A stretch of DNA of 64,000 nt from Petrocella atlantisensis (GCF_900538275.1 NZ_LR130778.1:2910001-2974000); one strand, 5' to 3'; shown: positions 44,191 to 53,689, counted from the first letter of the stretch. Made by a program: numbers and translations. The notes: a model not told the origin generated them from the sequence alone.

Positions 44191-45441
44191 TTACTTCGCA
44201 CTTCGCATTCTATACTGCTTAGGTGTTACACCTGTGAATTTTCTAAAGATGGTTGTAAAATAATTCTGATTGTTATAACCCACAGAAATAGCAATATCTA
44301 GAATAGAGTAATTGGTTGTTTCAAGAAGATATTGGCTTTCCTTAACCCTTGTCTGATTAACATAATCGGCAAAGGAAAGGTTCATTTCTCTTTTGAACAA
44401 GGATGAAAAATAATTTGGTGATAGATTGACATAATTGGCTACGTCGTTTAACCGTATAGGCTCTGAAAGATGTAAGTGGACATACTTTGAAGCATTTTTG
44501 ATAACACTTACATGGTTAATGTTAGAGAGTTGTAAAACACTGTTGGTATACTTGATGATCATACGCTCAATGATATCGATGAGTTCTTCGAAATTATGAG
44601 ATTGCTCAATTTTTTGAGCGTAGTACTCAGCTAAAGATAAGGATTTTTCGGCTTCAACACCACCTGTAATAATGGTTCTTGAAAGCAAAGTAGAAAAAGC
44701 GATAGCTTTATTCTTTGAATTTCTAAGATGGTTGGGTGAGGTTTGGCTGAAGTACTGAGCCTTAATATGTTCATTATAAAGATCTATTACTTTTTCAATA
44801 TCACCACTTTGCACCTTCGTTAGAAAAAGAACCTCAAGGGCGTGATTGTGATCACTTTTTTCGATTTCAATAGCATGGTCATAGTTTTCAACCATTTCTT
44901 CGGTGAGTTCTGTTAAGTGCGCCTCGGGATATAAATCAGTGACATGTGGGTTGGTTACAATAGCGGCAACCAGTTGTTGTATGTAGTAGTTTCGAGATGA
45001 ACTGAGGATTGGAATTAGATTAAAAAGGTCCTTAAGCTGTTCCCGTTTGGACATGGAAAAATTCTGTTCATGCATGACTTCATTAATGAGATGTTCGTTG
45101 GCTTCCTTAGTTAAGAATGGACCAAGTAATAGTGAACCATAATAGCTGGATGGGTCAGCAACAACAGTAACAAGATAGGATAAAGCATAGTCAGAGTCAT
45201 AAGTATAGACGCCATTACCATGATTCTTTATGGTATCCTTTACAAAACCAACGAAGGGGTGAAAAATGTCCTCCAAAAAATCATCCACATGTGCGTTAGG
45301 TCCATGTGAGAAAACCTTGTTGTGGTTTTGATCTATAACCGTTAACGACAGTCCTGTACCATAGTATAGTGTTTTTGCTAGAGATTCAATGAGTGGTAAA
45401 TCTAATGCTTTTTGCTTAACGAGATGGGACAATTGATACAT
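44191..45441 (-). CDS. AraC family transcriptional regulator with N-terminal sensor
   Basis: 416 residues. The C-terminal 100 hold two AraC helix-turn-helix units: IRLNDVANYVNLSPNYFSSLFKR and YSILDIAISVGYNNQNYFTTIFRKFTGVTPKQYR. The N-terminal part (about 1-140: LSLTVIDQNHNKVFSHGP..., SYLVTVVADPSSYYGSLLLGPFL) looks like a PAS/GAF- or PocR-type sensory domain, but I cannot identify the ligand. The middle is helical. The target genes are not obvious, since both neighbours are unrelated. Its terminator follows at 44125-44160. Confidence 0.9.
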   Translation of the reverse strand: MYQLSHLVKQKALDLPLIESLAKTLYYGTGLSLTVIDQNHNKVFSHGPNAHVDDFLEDIFHPFVGFVKDTIKNHGNGVYTYDSDYALSYLVTVVADPSSYYGSLLLGPFLTKEANEHLINEVMHEQNFSMSKREQLKDLFNLIPILSSSRNYYIQQLVAAIVTNPHVTDLYPEAHLTELTEEMVENYDHAIEIEKSDHNHALEVLFLTKVQSGDIEKVIDLYNEHIKAQYFSQTSPNHLRNSKNKAIAFSTLLSRTIITGGVEAEKSLSLAEYYAQKIEQSHNFEELIDIIERMIIKYTNSVLQLSNINHVSVIKNASKYVHLHLSEPIRLNDVANYVNLSPNYFSSLFKREMNLSFADYVNQTRVKESQYLLETTNYSILDIAISVGYNNQNYFTTIFRKFTGVTPKQYRMRSAK

Positions 45442-45893
45442 TCATGATCAACTCCGTTTCTATGAAAATCTGAAAATACATGAAATGCTAACCTTGACTA
45501 GATTTCTAATTGTAATTAGATGAAGTAAACAGCAATAATAACCTTACGGTCACGAATAACTCAACTCTGCCAATAGGAATACTAGAAGTGGGAAGTTGAG
45601 TAATAAGTATATATTGATATTTTACTACAAACTTAGATATAATGTAAGGGTATTCTCATTATTTCTATATTAAAAATCTATAAAATTTAGCTTTTTTAAT
45701 ATAGATGGGGTAAAAGACGTGATAAACTCAGTTTGAAACAATGAAGAAGCTGAAATTTTTGAAATAATTATAAAACAATCAGGCTGCTTTTGTAACTAGA
45801 GAGGATAATCTAATTCAGTTGACGCCTTAAGTCTTTTTTTATATAATGAGAGGCAGTGTAAAAATGATGCAGTGAAATATTAAGGAGTATACG
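45442..45893. promoter_or_regulatory. 452-bp intergenic region between the AraC gene and queA
   Basis: Contains no credible gene. ACTCAACT (45559-45566) and AGTTGAGT (45594-45601) form an 8-bp stem with a 27-nt loop. TCTATATTAAAAA (45664-45676) and TTTTTAATATAGA (45693-45705) form a perfect 13-bp AT-rich hairpin, perhaps a terminator on either strand. The queA promoter is TTGACG (45819-45824), 17 bp and TATAAT (45842-45847). The first hairpin may act as operator or leader for the divergent AraC gene. Confidence 0.5.
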
Positions 45894-46919
45894 ATGAAGT
45901 TAAGTGATTTTACATTTAAATTACCACAAGAATTAATCGCTCAAGAACCATTAGAAGATCGGTCTGACTCAAGATTAATGGTACTAAACCGTAGTGATCG
46001 TTCTATAGAACATAAAAAATTCACAGATCTCCTAGATGAGCTTCATCCGGGAGATTGTTTGGTACTTAATAATACAAGGGTAATGCCTGCAAGACTTATT
46101 GGAGAAAAACCGGAGACCCATGGCAAAGTTGAATTTTTACTTCTAAGTAGAAAACAGCAGAATCAGTGGGAAGTCATGGTAAAACCGGGTAAAAAAGCTA
46201 AGGTTGGCGATATCATTGAGTTTGGCAACGGTATGATTAAAGCTGAAGTACTTGAGATCATGGATGGCGGTAATAGATTGGTCGCTTTGGAATATGAAGG
46301 TATTTTTGAGGAAGTTCTAGATCAACTTGGGCAAATGCCACTTCCACCATATATAACGAAGCAATTAGAGGACAAAGAAAGGTATCAAACCGTCTACTCT
46401 AAGCATACCGGTTCAGCCGCTGCACCTACTGCAGGGTTACACTTCACCCATGATCTAATGAAGAAAATAACTGAAAAAGGTGTAGCCATAGCATATATTA
46501 CCCTACATGTTGGTCTAGGGACATTTAGACCTGTAAAAGTAGAGAACGTACTGGAACATGACATGCATTCGGAGTATTATTTTATTGAAGAAGAAGAAGC
46601 AGAGAAAATTAATACAGCCAAGAAAAAAGGTGGAAGAATTATAGCGGTTGGTACAACAAGTTCCAGAACCTTGGAATCTGTTGCGGATGAGGATGGTTTT
46701 ATAAAGAAAAGCAGTGGTTGGACAGATATATTTATCTATCCTGGATATTCATTTAAGATTGTTGATGCTTTAATAACCAATTTTCATTTACCGGAGTCAA
46801 CATTGATCATGCTTGTGAGTGCTTTAGCCGGACGCGACTTTATTTTAGAGGCATATGAGGCTGCCATAGAATCATCTTATCGATTTTTTAGTTTTGGGGA
46901 TGCGATGCTGATTAAGTAA
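45894..46919 (+). CDS. queA: tRNA preQ1(34) S-adenosylmethionine ribosyltransferase-isomerase QueA
   Basis: Makes epoxyqueuosine in the tRNA wobble position from preQ1 and SAM. 341 residues, full length. Family blocks are visible: [68 protein letters not shown] and [20 protein letters not shown] precedes the ATG. A clear promoter lies 50 bp upstream. It is followed by a signal peptidase gene after 20 bp; queC/D/E/F and tgt are not in the window. Confidence 0.96.
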   Translation: MKLSDFTFKLPQELIAQEPLEDRSDSRLMVLNRSDRSIEHKKFTDLLDELHPGDCLVLNNTRVMPARLIGEKPETHGKVEFLLLSRKQQNQWEVMVKPGKKAKVGDIIEFGNGMIKAEVLEIMDGGNRLVALEYEGIFEEVLDQLGQMPLPPYITKQLEDKERYQTVYSKHTGSAAAPTAGLHFTHDLMKKITEKGVAIAYITLHVGLGTFRPVKVENVLEHDMHSEYYFIEEEEAEKINTAKKKGGRIIAVGTTSSRTLESVADEDGFIKKSSGWTDIFIYPGYSFKIVDALITNFHLPESTLIMLVSALAGRDFILEAYEAAIESSYRFFSFGDAMLIK

Positions 46920-46939
46920 GGGAAGGGAATATTAATGAA

Positions 46940-47533
46940 ATGAAAAATAAGATAATAATAGAGATTTTAGAGTATTTAAAACTGCTTTTAATTGTTCTTG
47001 TAATCACCACATTACTTAACACATTGGTCTTTACATTTTCAACGGTCAAACAAAGCTCAATGGAAACAACATTGATGGAGAACGATGTCCTGGTTATTGA
47101 AAAATTAAGTATGATTTTTGAAGCACCAAAACATGGCGATATCGTGGTATTTGTAGAAGATGAGTATGTAACAGACGACTATTTGATGAAAATTAGAGTA
47201 CTATATGAAGATATGATTGCAAAATTTACTGGTCATTCAAAGAGGATGCGCTTGGTCAAACGCGTGATTGGTATGCCGGGAGATAGTATTGATATTAAGG
47301 ATGGTTATGTCTATGTGAATGGTGATCAAATCGAAGAGACTTATACTAAAGACTTAACTTTCCCAAGCATCATTCAGTATCCGATTACCTTACCGGAGGA
47401 TAATTACTTCCTTCTAGGTGACAACAGGGACGTTAGCCGGGACAGTAGACATTTTGGTTTGGTTTCTTTGCGCCAGATTGAAGGAAAAGCCCTTTTTAGA
47501 ATTGCACCCCTAAATAAAATCGGCAGCATATAA
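46940..47533 (+). CDS. lepB: signal peptidase I
   Basis: Type I signal peptidase of 197 residues with one N-terminal membrane anchor (about 8-33). The catalytic Ser is in KQSSMETTLMENDVLVIEK, the Lys in KRMRLVKRVIGMPGD, and the third box is GDNRDVSRDSRHFG. An insertion of about 20 residues between the Ser and Lys boxes (DDYLMKIRVLYEDMIAKF) is longer than in the smallest homologues. It probably shares a transcript with queA (20-bp gap). It releases exported proteins from their signal peptides; the lipoproteins here need a different enzyme. Confidence 0.93.
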   Translation: MKNKIIIEILEYLKLLLIVLVITTLLNTLVFTFSTVKQSSMETTLMENDVLVIEKLSMIFEAPKHGDIVVFVEDEYVTDDYLMKIRVLYEDMIAKFTGHSKRMRLVKRVIGMPGDSIDIKDGYVYVNGDQIEETYTKDLTFPSIIQYPITLPEDNYFLLGDNRDVSRDSRHFGLVSLRQIEGKALFRIAPLNKIGSI

Positions 47534-47558
47534 TCCAGCTTTATGATATGAGGTAAAT

Positions 47559-47762
47559 GTGTTGAGAAAATTTGAAAAGAAATATGTTGAAGAACAAGGG
47601 AATCAATCAATTAGATATCATAAAATTGGATGGGGATTGTTTATTATTTGTAGTCTCTTTTTCTTGATAGCAGGTATTAAAGCACATGATATATATACAA
47701 TTATTGGTTCACTTTTATTTTTAGTAGCTTGCTTTTTCTTTTTAGTACCGTTATTAAAATAG
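47559..47762 (+). CDS. small two-span membrane protein
   Basis: 67 residues starting at GTG with GAGG 5 bp upstream. An N-terminal charged stretch (LRKFEKKYVEEQGNQSIRYH) is followed by two hydrophobic spans (GLFIICSLFFLIAGIK and IIGSLLFLVACFFFLVPLL). I do not recognise the family. It follows the signal peptidase gene by 25 bp and converges on the AraC gene at 47781, so it is likely the last gene of the queA transcript. Confidence 0.6.
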   Translation: MLRKFEKKYVEEQGNQSIRYHKIGWGLFIICSLFFLIAGIKAHDIYTIIGSLLFLVACFFFLVPLLK

Positions 47763-47780
47763 AATGCATGTAAATCGTAA

Positions 47781-48611
47781 TTACAGTGGCCTGTGTAATA
47801 ATATAAATTCGTTAGGCGTTTTATGTTCATGCTTTTTGAACAGAGCACTGAAATAGCTTGGACTTTCAACCCCGACTTCCTTTGCAATTTGGGCAATACT
47901 TTTGTGAGGTTGCGTAAGCATCATCTCTTTGGCTTTATTAATCCTAAGGTGGTTCAGATAGGCAGATGGCCTTGTATTAAAAACCTTTTTAAATAAAGTA
48001 CAAAGATATTGAGGACTTACATGAATAAGCTCCGCCATAGTTTCAAGTAGCAGGGGTTGCGCATAATGAGCATCAAGATATAGAAGAACAGGTTGTAATT
48101 TGTCATATTGATTGGACCTAGAGGTCTTGTGTAGGGGCTTTACATTTTTTATAAGTTCAATGAGAAAATTGTAAAGGAAAGAGGACATGTCAAGAGTACT
48201 ATATTGGTTAGTGGAAGTGGCCAATCGATATCCTTCTCTAAGATATGTTTTAAATTGATCAAGATGATCCAATTGATAAACCCCACTTGAATGAAACCCA
48301 ATGGCATCTACAAGTTGGGCAATGTCTTTGCCATCAAAGCTTAACCATTCTGTAGTCCATAGATGAGTTTTAGGATAATAAGTATGTGGTACATTCGGAT
48401 ATAGGAACATGCCATGTCCGACGGGTAAGCTATATAATCTTCCATGCAAGGAGAGTTCACCTTCCCCGGTGGTGGTATGGACCCATTGATAGCGACCATA
48501 ACCTTCAGGTCGATGCATATGGCCTTCCATGTAATCATACCCAATGCTGGATAGATAGATGGGTAATGAGTGGGATGTCAAGTCTTGTATAGGAAAATAG
48601 GTAGTTTGCAT
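47781..48611 (-). CDS. AraC family transcriptional regulator, cupin type
   Basis: 276 residues with the layout of sugar-responsive AraC proteins. The N-terminal cupin-like domain (about 20-140) includes YQWVHTTTGEGELSLHGRLYSLPVGHGMFLYPN. The C-terminal helix-turn-helix pair is LLETMAELIHVSPQYLCTLFKK and KSIAQIAKEVGVESPSYFSALFKKHEHKTPNEF. AGGAGG is just upstream of the ATG. The ligand and targets are not evident, since no carbohydrate genes lie next to it. Confidence 0.92.
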   Translation of the reverse strand: MQTTYFPIQDLTSHSLPIYLSSIGYDYMEGHMHRPEGYGRYQWVHTTTGEGELSLHGRLYSLPVGHGMFLYPNVPHTYYPKTHLWTTEWLSFDGKDIAQLVDAIGFHSSGVYQLDHLDQFKTYLREGYRLATSTNQYSTLDMSSFLYNFLIELIKNVKPLHKTSRSNQYDKLQPVLLYLDAHYAQPLLLETMAELIHVSPQYLCTLFKKVFNTRPSAYLNHLRINKAKEMMLTQPHKSIAQIAKEVGVESPSYFSALFKKHEHKTPNEFILLHRPL

Positions 48612-48808
48612 GGTAAGCCTCCTAACTTAAGTAGTTTTTTTTAGTATAGCTTATCCTGTATTAAGAATAAAGAGATAACACAAATTTATTGCAACTCGGT
48701 GTCATATCCAAATGGTATGGCATTTTTTTGGTTGTCACAGAATAAAATGTGTATATACCTTGTAATATGATTGTGTCTAGCGTAAAATAATGAGTAGTAG
48801 ATGAAAAT

Positions 48809-48868
48809 GGTTATGACGTCAAAAGGATAGCATTGAACTTAGACAATTTTAGTTTTGAGGTCTTAATC
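48809..48868. repeat. possible degenerate relative of the 119-bp repeat
   Basis: The ends GGTTATGACGTCAAAA (48809-48824) and TAGTTTTGAGGTCTTAATC (48850-48868) resemble the inverted termini of the 119-bp repeats, but the middle is short (60 bp in all) and pairs poorly. It lies about 40 bp before moaB. It could instead be part of the moaB promoter region. Confidence 0.35.
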
Positions 48869-48906
48869 TATTTTAAGTTATTTAGTATAAGACTAGGGGG
48901 TATCGC

Positions 48907-49404
48907 ATGTATACAGTAGGTATTATAACAGCAAGTGACAAAGGCGCCAAAGGTGAGCGGGTAGATCTAAGTGGGAAACTCATAGAAGAAATTATGACTG
49001 AAGCAGGTTATAAGGTACTTAAATATATCATGTTACCAGATGATGCCATTGGATTATCCAATGAGATGGTTTTCATGGCAGATGAGTTGAAAATAAACCT
49101 GATATTAACAACAGGTGGAACGGGTTTTAGTCAAAGAGATGTGACACCGGAAGCTACAATGAATATTATTCAGAAAGATGCACCGGGTATTGCAGAAGCC
49201 ATTCGACACAACAGCTTGAATATAACACCAAAAGCAATGCTTTCTAGAGGTGTTTCAGGTATTCGAGGTAATACTCTTATTGTCAATCTTCCTGGGAGCC
49301 CGAAAGCAGTCAAAGAATCTTTAACATTTATCCTAGATCCTTTGCTTCATGGGTTACAAATACTTGTTGGCGATACATCCGAGTGTGGTGAACTTCCAAA
49401 ATAA
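48907..49404 (+). CDS. moaB: molybdenum cofactor biosynthesis protein MoaB/MogA
   Basis: A 165-residue protein of the MogA/MoaB family, which adenylylates molybdopterin before metal insertion. GIITASDKGAKGERVDLSG at the start and ILTTGGTGFSQRDVTPEAT carry the substrate-binding motifs; LVNLPGSPKAV is the third box. AGGGGG precedes the ATG. It is followed after 12 bp by moeA, so the last two steps of cofactor assembly are in one operon; moaA, moaC, moaE and mobA are not here. Confidence 0.92.
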   Translation: MYTVGIITASDKGAKGERVDLSGKLIEEIMTEAGYKVLKYIMLPDDAIGLSNEMVFMADELKINLILTTGGTGFSQRDVTPEATMNIIQKDAPGIAEAIRHNSLNITPKAMLSRGVSGIRGNTLIVNLPGSPKAVKESLTFILDPLLHGLQILVGDTSECGELPK

Positions 49405-49416
49405 AAGGGAAAAGAG

Positions 49417-50664
49417 ATGTCTATGGATTTTTTTAATGCAATATCTGTGAAGGAAGCACTTCAAATCATAACAAAACTGGCAAATGATTATAAAATGGAT
49501 ACAGAAGTAGTATCTCTTGTAGATGCTATCGATCGTATTGTTGCCATGAATTATAGGGCACCTGTTAATCTACCGCAATTTAATCGTTCAACGGTTGATG
49601 GTTATGCGGTTATGATCCAAGACGTTGTAGATGCGTCTGAGACTTCACCTATGCCACTTAAGTTGGTTCATGAAGTCATTATGGGGGAAGTTGTAACAGA
49701 TGTATTGAAAGAAGGACAGACTGCCTATGTACCTACCGGAGGCATGTTGCCGGAAAAAACCGAAGGCATGGTTATGATAGAGTATACAAAGCAGTTAGAT
49801 GAAGAAACCATACTTATAAAGAAACCTGTACAAGAAGGGGAAAATATCAGCTATACAGGTGATGATTTATCCTTAGGTGAAGTCTATATTAAGGCTGGGA
49901 AGAGAATAACGGCCTATGATCTGGGGCTTTTTGCTTCGATGGGCGTCGGACAAATAGAAGTCTACAAAAAACCAGTATTTTCAATTATTTCTACAGGAGA
50001 TGAGATTATTGGCATTGATGAAGAGCAATCATTTGGACAAATTAGAGAAATTAACAGTTATGCCCTAGGTGGTTTGATTAAACAGTTGGGTGGAGAAGTT
50101 AATAAACGTAAGATTGTTAAGGATGATTTTGGAAAAATAAGAAGTGCCCTTGAAGAAACACTGGTACTAAGTGACATTATATTAGTATCCGGTGGTAGTT
50201 CAGTAGGCAAGAAGGATTATACACGACAGGTAATAGAGTCGTTTGATAACAGTCAAATTTGGGTCCATGGTATAGCTATAAAACCAGGTCGGCCAACGAT
50301 TTTTGGACAAGTTGAAGGTAAACTTGTCGTAGGGCTTCCGGGTCATCCTGCCTCAGCATTGGTTACATTTAGCTTATTTGTCAAAAGGTATTTTCTGACC
50401 ATACAAAAGAGCCGTCAAGAAGTGGTTCATATTAAAGCTATGTTGACAGGTGATGTATATGCTGCACAAGGTAGAGAAACCTATCAAATGGTCCGATTAA
50501 GTCGGAAAGCTGATATATGGGAGGCCCTTCCTTTATATGGTAAATCAGGTATGATGACATTACTTGCTAAAGCCAGCGGCTATATCAAAATACCTTTTGA
50601 AAAAGAAAAATTTGAAAAAGGAACCTTTGTAGATGTTTATCTTTTAAAAGACTTAACGTTGTAA
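49417..50664 (+). CDS. moeA: molybdopterin molybdenumtransferase MoeA
   Basis: Inserts molybdate into adenylylated molybdopterin. 415 residues in the usual four-domain order. RSTVDGYAVM marks the N-terminal part. The MogA-like central domain (about 185-325) has STGDEI and VSGGSSVGKKDY. FGQVEGKLVVGLPGHPASALV and the C-terminal beta-barrel domain follow. AAGGGAAAAGAG precedes the ATG. Paired with moaB. A molybdenum or tungsten enzyme must exist elsewhere in the genome. Confidence 0.94.
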   Translation: MSMDFFNAISVKEALQIITKLANDYKMDTEVVSLVDAIDRIVAMNYRAPVNLPQFNRSTVDGYAVMIQDVVDASETSPMPLKLVHEVIMGEVVTDVLKEGQTAYVPTGGMLPEKTEGMVMIEYTKQLDEETILIKKPVQEGENISYTGDDLSLGEVYIKAGKRITAYDLGLFASMGVGQIEVYKKPVFSIISTGDEIIGIDEEQSFGQIREINSYALGGLIKQLGGEVNKRKIVKDDFGKIRSALEETLVLSDIILVSGGSSVGKKDYTRQVIESFDNSQIWVHGIAIKPGRPTIFGQVEGKLVVGLPGHPASALVTFSLFVKRYFLTIQKSRQEVVHIKAMLTGDVYAAQGRETYQMVRLSRKADIWEALPLYGKSGMMTLLAKASGYIKIPFEKEKFEKGTFVDVYLLKDLTL

Positions 50665-50702
50665 ACGGATAATGCATATATATTAGATAATCCAATCAGA
50701 TG

Positions 50703-50732
50703 TAGACAATATAAGTTAATTTCAGGTATACT
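50703..50732 (+). promoter_or_regulatory. promoter of the EAL gene
   Basis: TAGACA (50703-50708), 18 bp and TATACT (50727-50732), 50 bp before the TTG start at 50783. Confidence 0.5.
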
Positions 50733-50782
50733 GAATGTTACTGTGATTATACAAAGACGACAAAATCATATGAGGTGCACAA

Positions 50783-52822
50783 TTGGATATTAAACTGGAA
50801 CATGTACATGAAAGTTTAAAGAATCATCAGGATACGACCTATTTATCAAAAAATGAATATAACCCTTGGAAAATCACGCTTGTATATACAATAATTGGTG
50901 TATTATGGATTCTTTTTTCAGATAGTATTCTTGGTATGTTGGTTCAAGATCATGAGGTGTATCAAGAGATGCAGCTTTATAAAGGTTGGTTTTATGTAGC
51001 TATGACCAGCGTATTATTCTATTATTTTGCAAGCCTTAACAATAATAAGGTTTTTCAACTGAATCAAAAAATACAATTGACGAATGAAGAGCTGGTAGCA
51101 ACCTCAGAAGAGCTTATAGCCATAGATGATGAACTGGTAGAAAAAGTCAAAAGTCTGGATAAAATAAATCGTGAACTGCATAAGCAGAAGAAATATTTTG
51201 ATTTGTTATATACTAACAGTAATGCGGCCATTATGATCTGGAAAACCAGTGGAGAAGTGGTGGATCTTAATAGACATTATAATGAAGTCTTGGGGTATGA
51301 TGAGACCTTTGTAGGGAAAAATTGGATAGAATATACCAAAACGAGCAAAGAGGATTTTGATTTGACTACATTCATAGACCGATTGAATGAAACGAAGCAA
51401 CTCATCAATTATGAGACAAAGGTTAGGGCTAAAGACGGAACAGTAAAAGATATGATTTGGAACGATGTCTTAATGGAAACAGAGAATGAAGCACCACTTG
51501 TTGTATCTTTTGGCATCGACGTGACAGACGAACACCACCAACAACAAAAACTTATTGAAATGGCCACAAAAGATCCTGTTACAGGATTAGATAACCGTGT
51601 GGTTTTTGATACGAGAATTGAAGAATTAATAGAGGCACAAAAACCTTTTACTGCCTATTATATAAATATTGACTATTTCAAAGACTTAAATGATATTCAT
51701 GGCCACGATTATGGTGACCTTTTTTTAGTCGCTTTATCTAAAGCCCTTATGTTTTTGGAACTATCCCACGCATATCGATGGCAAGGTGATGGATTTCTGA
51801 TTATTCAAGAGACCGTCGATCAAGCCAGGATTCAAAAGATGCTGGAATATGTTTTGAATTTGTCAAATCGTAAATGGAATCTGATGGATGTGGAATATCA
51901 GATGACTTTGAGTATCGGTGTCGTTACCAGCTTATTAGCCCAAAAAAATGTATCAGAAGTACTAAAGCAGCTTGACATTGCACTTTATAAGGCAAAGGCT
52001 AATGGAAGAGGACGCTATGAATTTTATAGCAACGCTTTACTTGAGGAAGTGTTCTTTCGAGCTGGTCTTGAAAAGAAAATCAACAATGCTTTGTTAGAGG
52101 ATGCTTTTGAATTGTATTATCAGCCCATTTATAATCTTAAAGAAAACACATTTGATGCATGTGAGGTATTATTGAGATGGAATGATTCAACCCATAAGGA
52201 TATGAACATTGGTAAGCTCATAGAGTTTGCTGAACAAACAGGACAAATATTAAAAGTAGATCGATGGGTTATTGAAAAGGCTTTTTATTGTATATCAGAA
52301 GAAAAAGAGACGTTTGATCAATTAAAAGTTTCTATAAACATATCTACTCAAACCTTTAATTCGTCTAAGTTTATACCTTATCTGATAGAAATGGTTGATC
52401 TTTATAAGATTAATGCCAGACGGATTTATTTTGAAATTACAGAACATTCCATCATAAAAAATATGACAAAGGCCAAAGAAGTCATGGCACAACTAAAATC
52501 CATTGGGTTTTCCGTATCTTTAGATGACTTTGGTACGAGGTACTCCTCGTTAAATTATTTGAGTATGTTTCCTTTTGATGTTTTGAAAATAGACAAAACC
52601 TATATTGATGATATATTGGATAGAGATAAAGGCTATATTATTGTCAAGCAATTGCTAAGTTTGACAGAAGCTTTGGGTATTGTAACAGTGGCTGAAGGTA
52701 TTGAACATCAAGCTCAAGGCGAATTACTACATGACATGGGGTGTCAGTTTGGGCAAGGGTATCATTTTGCAAGACCTATGCCTTACTTAGAACTAAAACA
52801 GCGAATTGCTTCAGATGTGTAA
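50783..52822 (+). CDS. membrane PAS-GGDEF(degenerate)-EAL protein, probable c-di-GMP phosphodiesterase
   Basis: 679 residues, TTG start with GAGGTG 5 bp upstream. Two N-terminal spans (about 30-50 and 70-87) lead into a coiled-coil (LTNEELVATSEELIAIDDELV) and a PAS domain (about 135-255). The GGDEF site reads WQGDGF, so cyclase activity is unlikely. The EAL domain (about 425-670) keeps the likely metal and substrate residues: CEVLLRW (EVL for EAL), SINIS, FEITE, LDDFGT, LKIDKTY and VAEGIEH. It therefore probably breaks down c-di-GMP in response to a signal sensed by PAS. Confidence 0.88.
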   Translation: MDIKLEHVHESLKNHQDTTYLSKNEYNPWKITLVYTIIGVLWILFSDSILGMLVQDHEVYQEMQLYKGWFYVAMTSVLFYYFASLNNNKVFQLNQKIQLTNEELVATSEELIAIDDELVEKVKSLDKINRELHKQKKYFDLLYTNSNAAIMIWKTSGEVVDLNRHYNEVLGYDETFVGKNWIEYTKTSKEDFDLTTFIDRLNETKQLINYETKVRAKDGTVKDMIWNDVLMETENEAPLVVSFGIDVTDEHHQQQKLIEMATKDPVTGLDNRVVFDTRIEELIEAQKPFTAYYINIDYFKDLNDIHGHDYGDLFLVALSKALMFLELSHAYRWQGDGFLIIQETVDQARIQKMLEYVLNLSNRKWNLMDVEYQMTLSIGVVTSLLAQKNVSEVLKQLDIALYKAKANGRGRYEFYSNALLEEVFFRAGLEKKINNALLEDAFELYYQPIYNLKENTFDACEVLLRWNDSTHKDMNIGKLIEFAEQTGQILKVDRWVIEKAFYCISEEKETFDQLKVSINISTQTFNSSKFIPYLIEMVDLYKINARRIYFEITEHSIIKNMTKAKEVMAQLKSIGFSVSLDDFGTRYSSLNYLSMFPFDVLKIDKTYIDDILDRDKGYIIVKQLLSLTEALGIVTVAEGIEHQAQGELLHDMGCQFGQGYHFARPMPYLELKQRIASDV

Positions 52823-52842
52823 CACAATCGATGAGCATTGAT

Positions 52843-52871
52843 TTGACAAAACTTAATACCTAAGGTATAAT
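52843..52871 (+). promoter_or_regulatory. promoter of the GntR-TrkA_C gene
   Basis: TTGACA (52843-52848), 17 bp and TATAAT (52866-52871). The palindrome TACC-TAA-GGTA (52857-52867) overlaps the -10 and is a candidate operator for autoregulation. Confidence 0.7.
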
Positions 52872-52882
52872 GATACAAAACT

Positions 52883-52919
52883 AGAGACAATCTTATTAAT
52901 ATATAAAGTTGTCTCTTTT
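52883..52919 (+). terminator. terminator-like hairpin in the leader of the GntR gene
   Basis: AGAGACAA (52883-52890) pairs with TTGTCTCT (52909-52916), followed by TTTC. It sits just after the predicted transcription start and about 45 bp before the gene, so it may be an attenuator or a stabilising 5' hairpin. Confidence 0.6.
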
Positions 52920-52963
52920 CATTGGGAAAACATCCCTAAGAGTGATTACGAGGAAGGTGAACC

Positions 52964-53599
52964 ATGGCAAAAAGAAATTCTACACCGATTTACATGCAAG
53001 TAGCTGTGGATGTTGCTGCTAGAATCAGTCGTGAAGACATAAAAAGACAAGCAAAAATCAGTGGTCGATCGACGCTTGCAGGTGAATATAATGTATCACC
53101 TGAGACGATTAGAAAAGCAATGCGGCTTTTATCCGATATGGATATCGTTGAAGTGAAGCATGGAAATGGTATCTATGTAGCATCTGTAGACAGGGCCTTA
53201 GAGTTTATTGAACGCTATAGAATTCGTTCTTCTGTTAATGAATTAAAAGATGAACTCATTGATTTGATGAAAAAAAGGGATGCTATTGAAGACAAAATGA
53301 ATGAGACCATGAATGCCATTATTGATTATACGAGTCGATTTAATCATAGTGAACATATAACAGTTTATGAATATAGCATTGATATGGCTTCAGAAGTCAT
53401 AGGAAAAAGCATACAAGAACTTGATTTTTGGACACATACTGGTGCGACGATTGTAGGTATAAAAAGGGACGGGACTATATTATTATCGCCACCCACCTAT
53501 GAAAAAATCTATAAAAAGGATAAGTTGCTTTATGTTGGAGAAGCAGCCACCAGTGTTAGACTTGGAGAATTTATTCGACATTATGGACAAAGTAAATAA
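52964..53599 (+). CDS. GntR family regulator with TrkA_C (RCK_C) domain, BusR-like
   Basis: 211 residues. An N-terminal winged helix of the GntR family (STLAGEYNVSPETIRKAMRLLSDMDIVEVKHGNGIYV, about 30-75) is linked by a coiled coil (about 90-120) to a TrkA_C domain (about 140-205: EVIGKSIQELDFWTHTGATIVGIKRDGT...). This layout is that of BusR, whose RCK_C domain binds c-di-AMP and represses osmolyte uptake genes. By family a c-di-AMP-responsive repressor of osmotic or potassium genes is likely. GAGGAAGGTG precedes the ATG. The next gene in the same direction makes an osmolyte enzyme. Confidence 0.88.
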   Translation: MAKRNSTPIYMQVAVDVAARISREDIKRQAKISGRSTLAGEYNVSPETIRKAMRLLSDMDIVEVKHGNGIYVASVDRALEFIERYRIRSSVNELKDELIDLMKKRDAIEDKMNETMNAIIDYTSRFNHSEHITVYEYSIDMASEVIGKSIQELDFWTHTGATIVGIKRDGTILLSPPTYEKIYKKDKLLYVGEAATSVRLGEFIRHYGQSK

Positions 53600-53689
53600 A
53601 TGTGAAGTAGTTGCTTGATGATTACGACTATAAGATTAATACCATAGTTGTGAAAAAGGGTGAATGAAAAACAAAATTAGAACTGGGGC

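Noticed and set aside
47618-47896. 92-codon minus-strand frame overlapping the small membrane gene and the AraC end
   Set aside because: Overlaps two better-supported genes and lacks a start signal.
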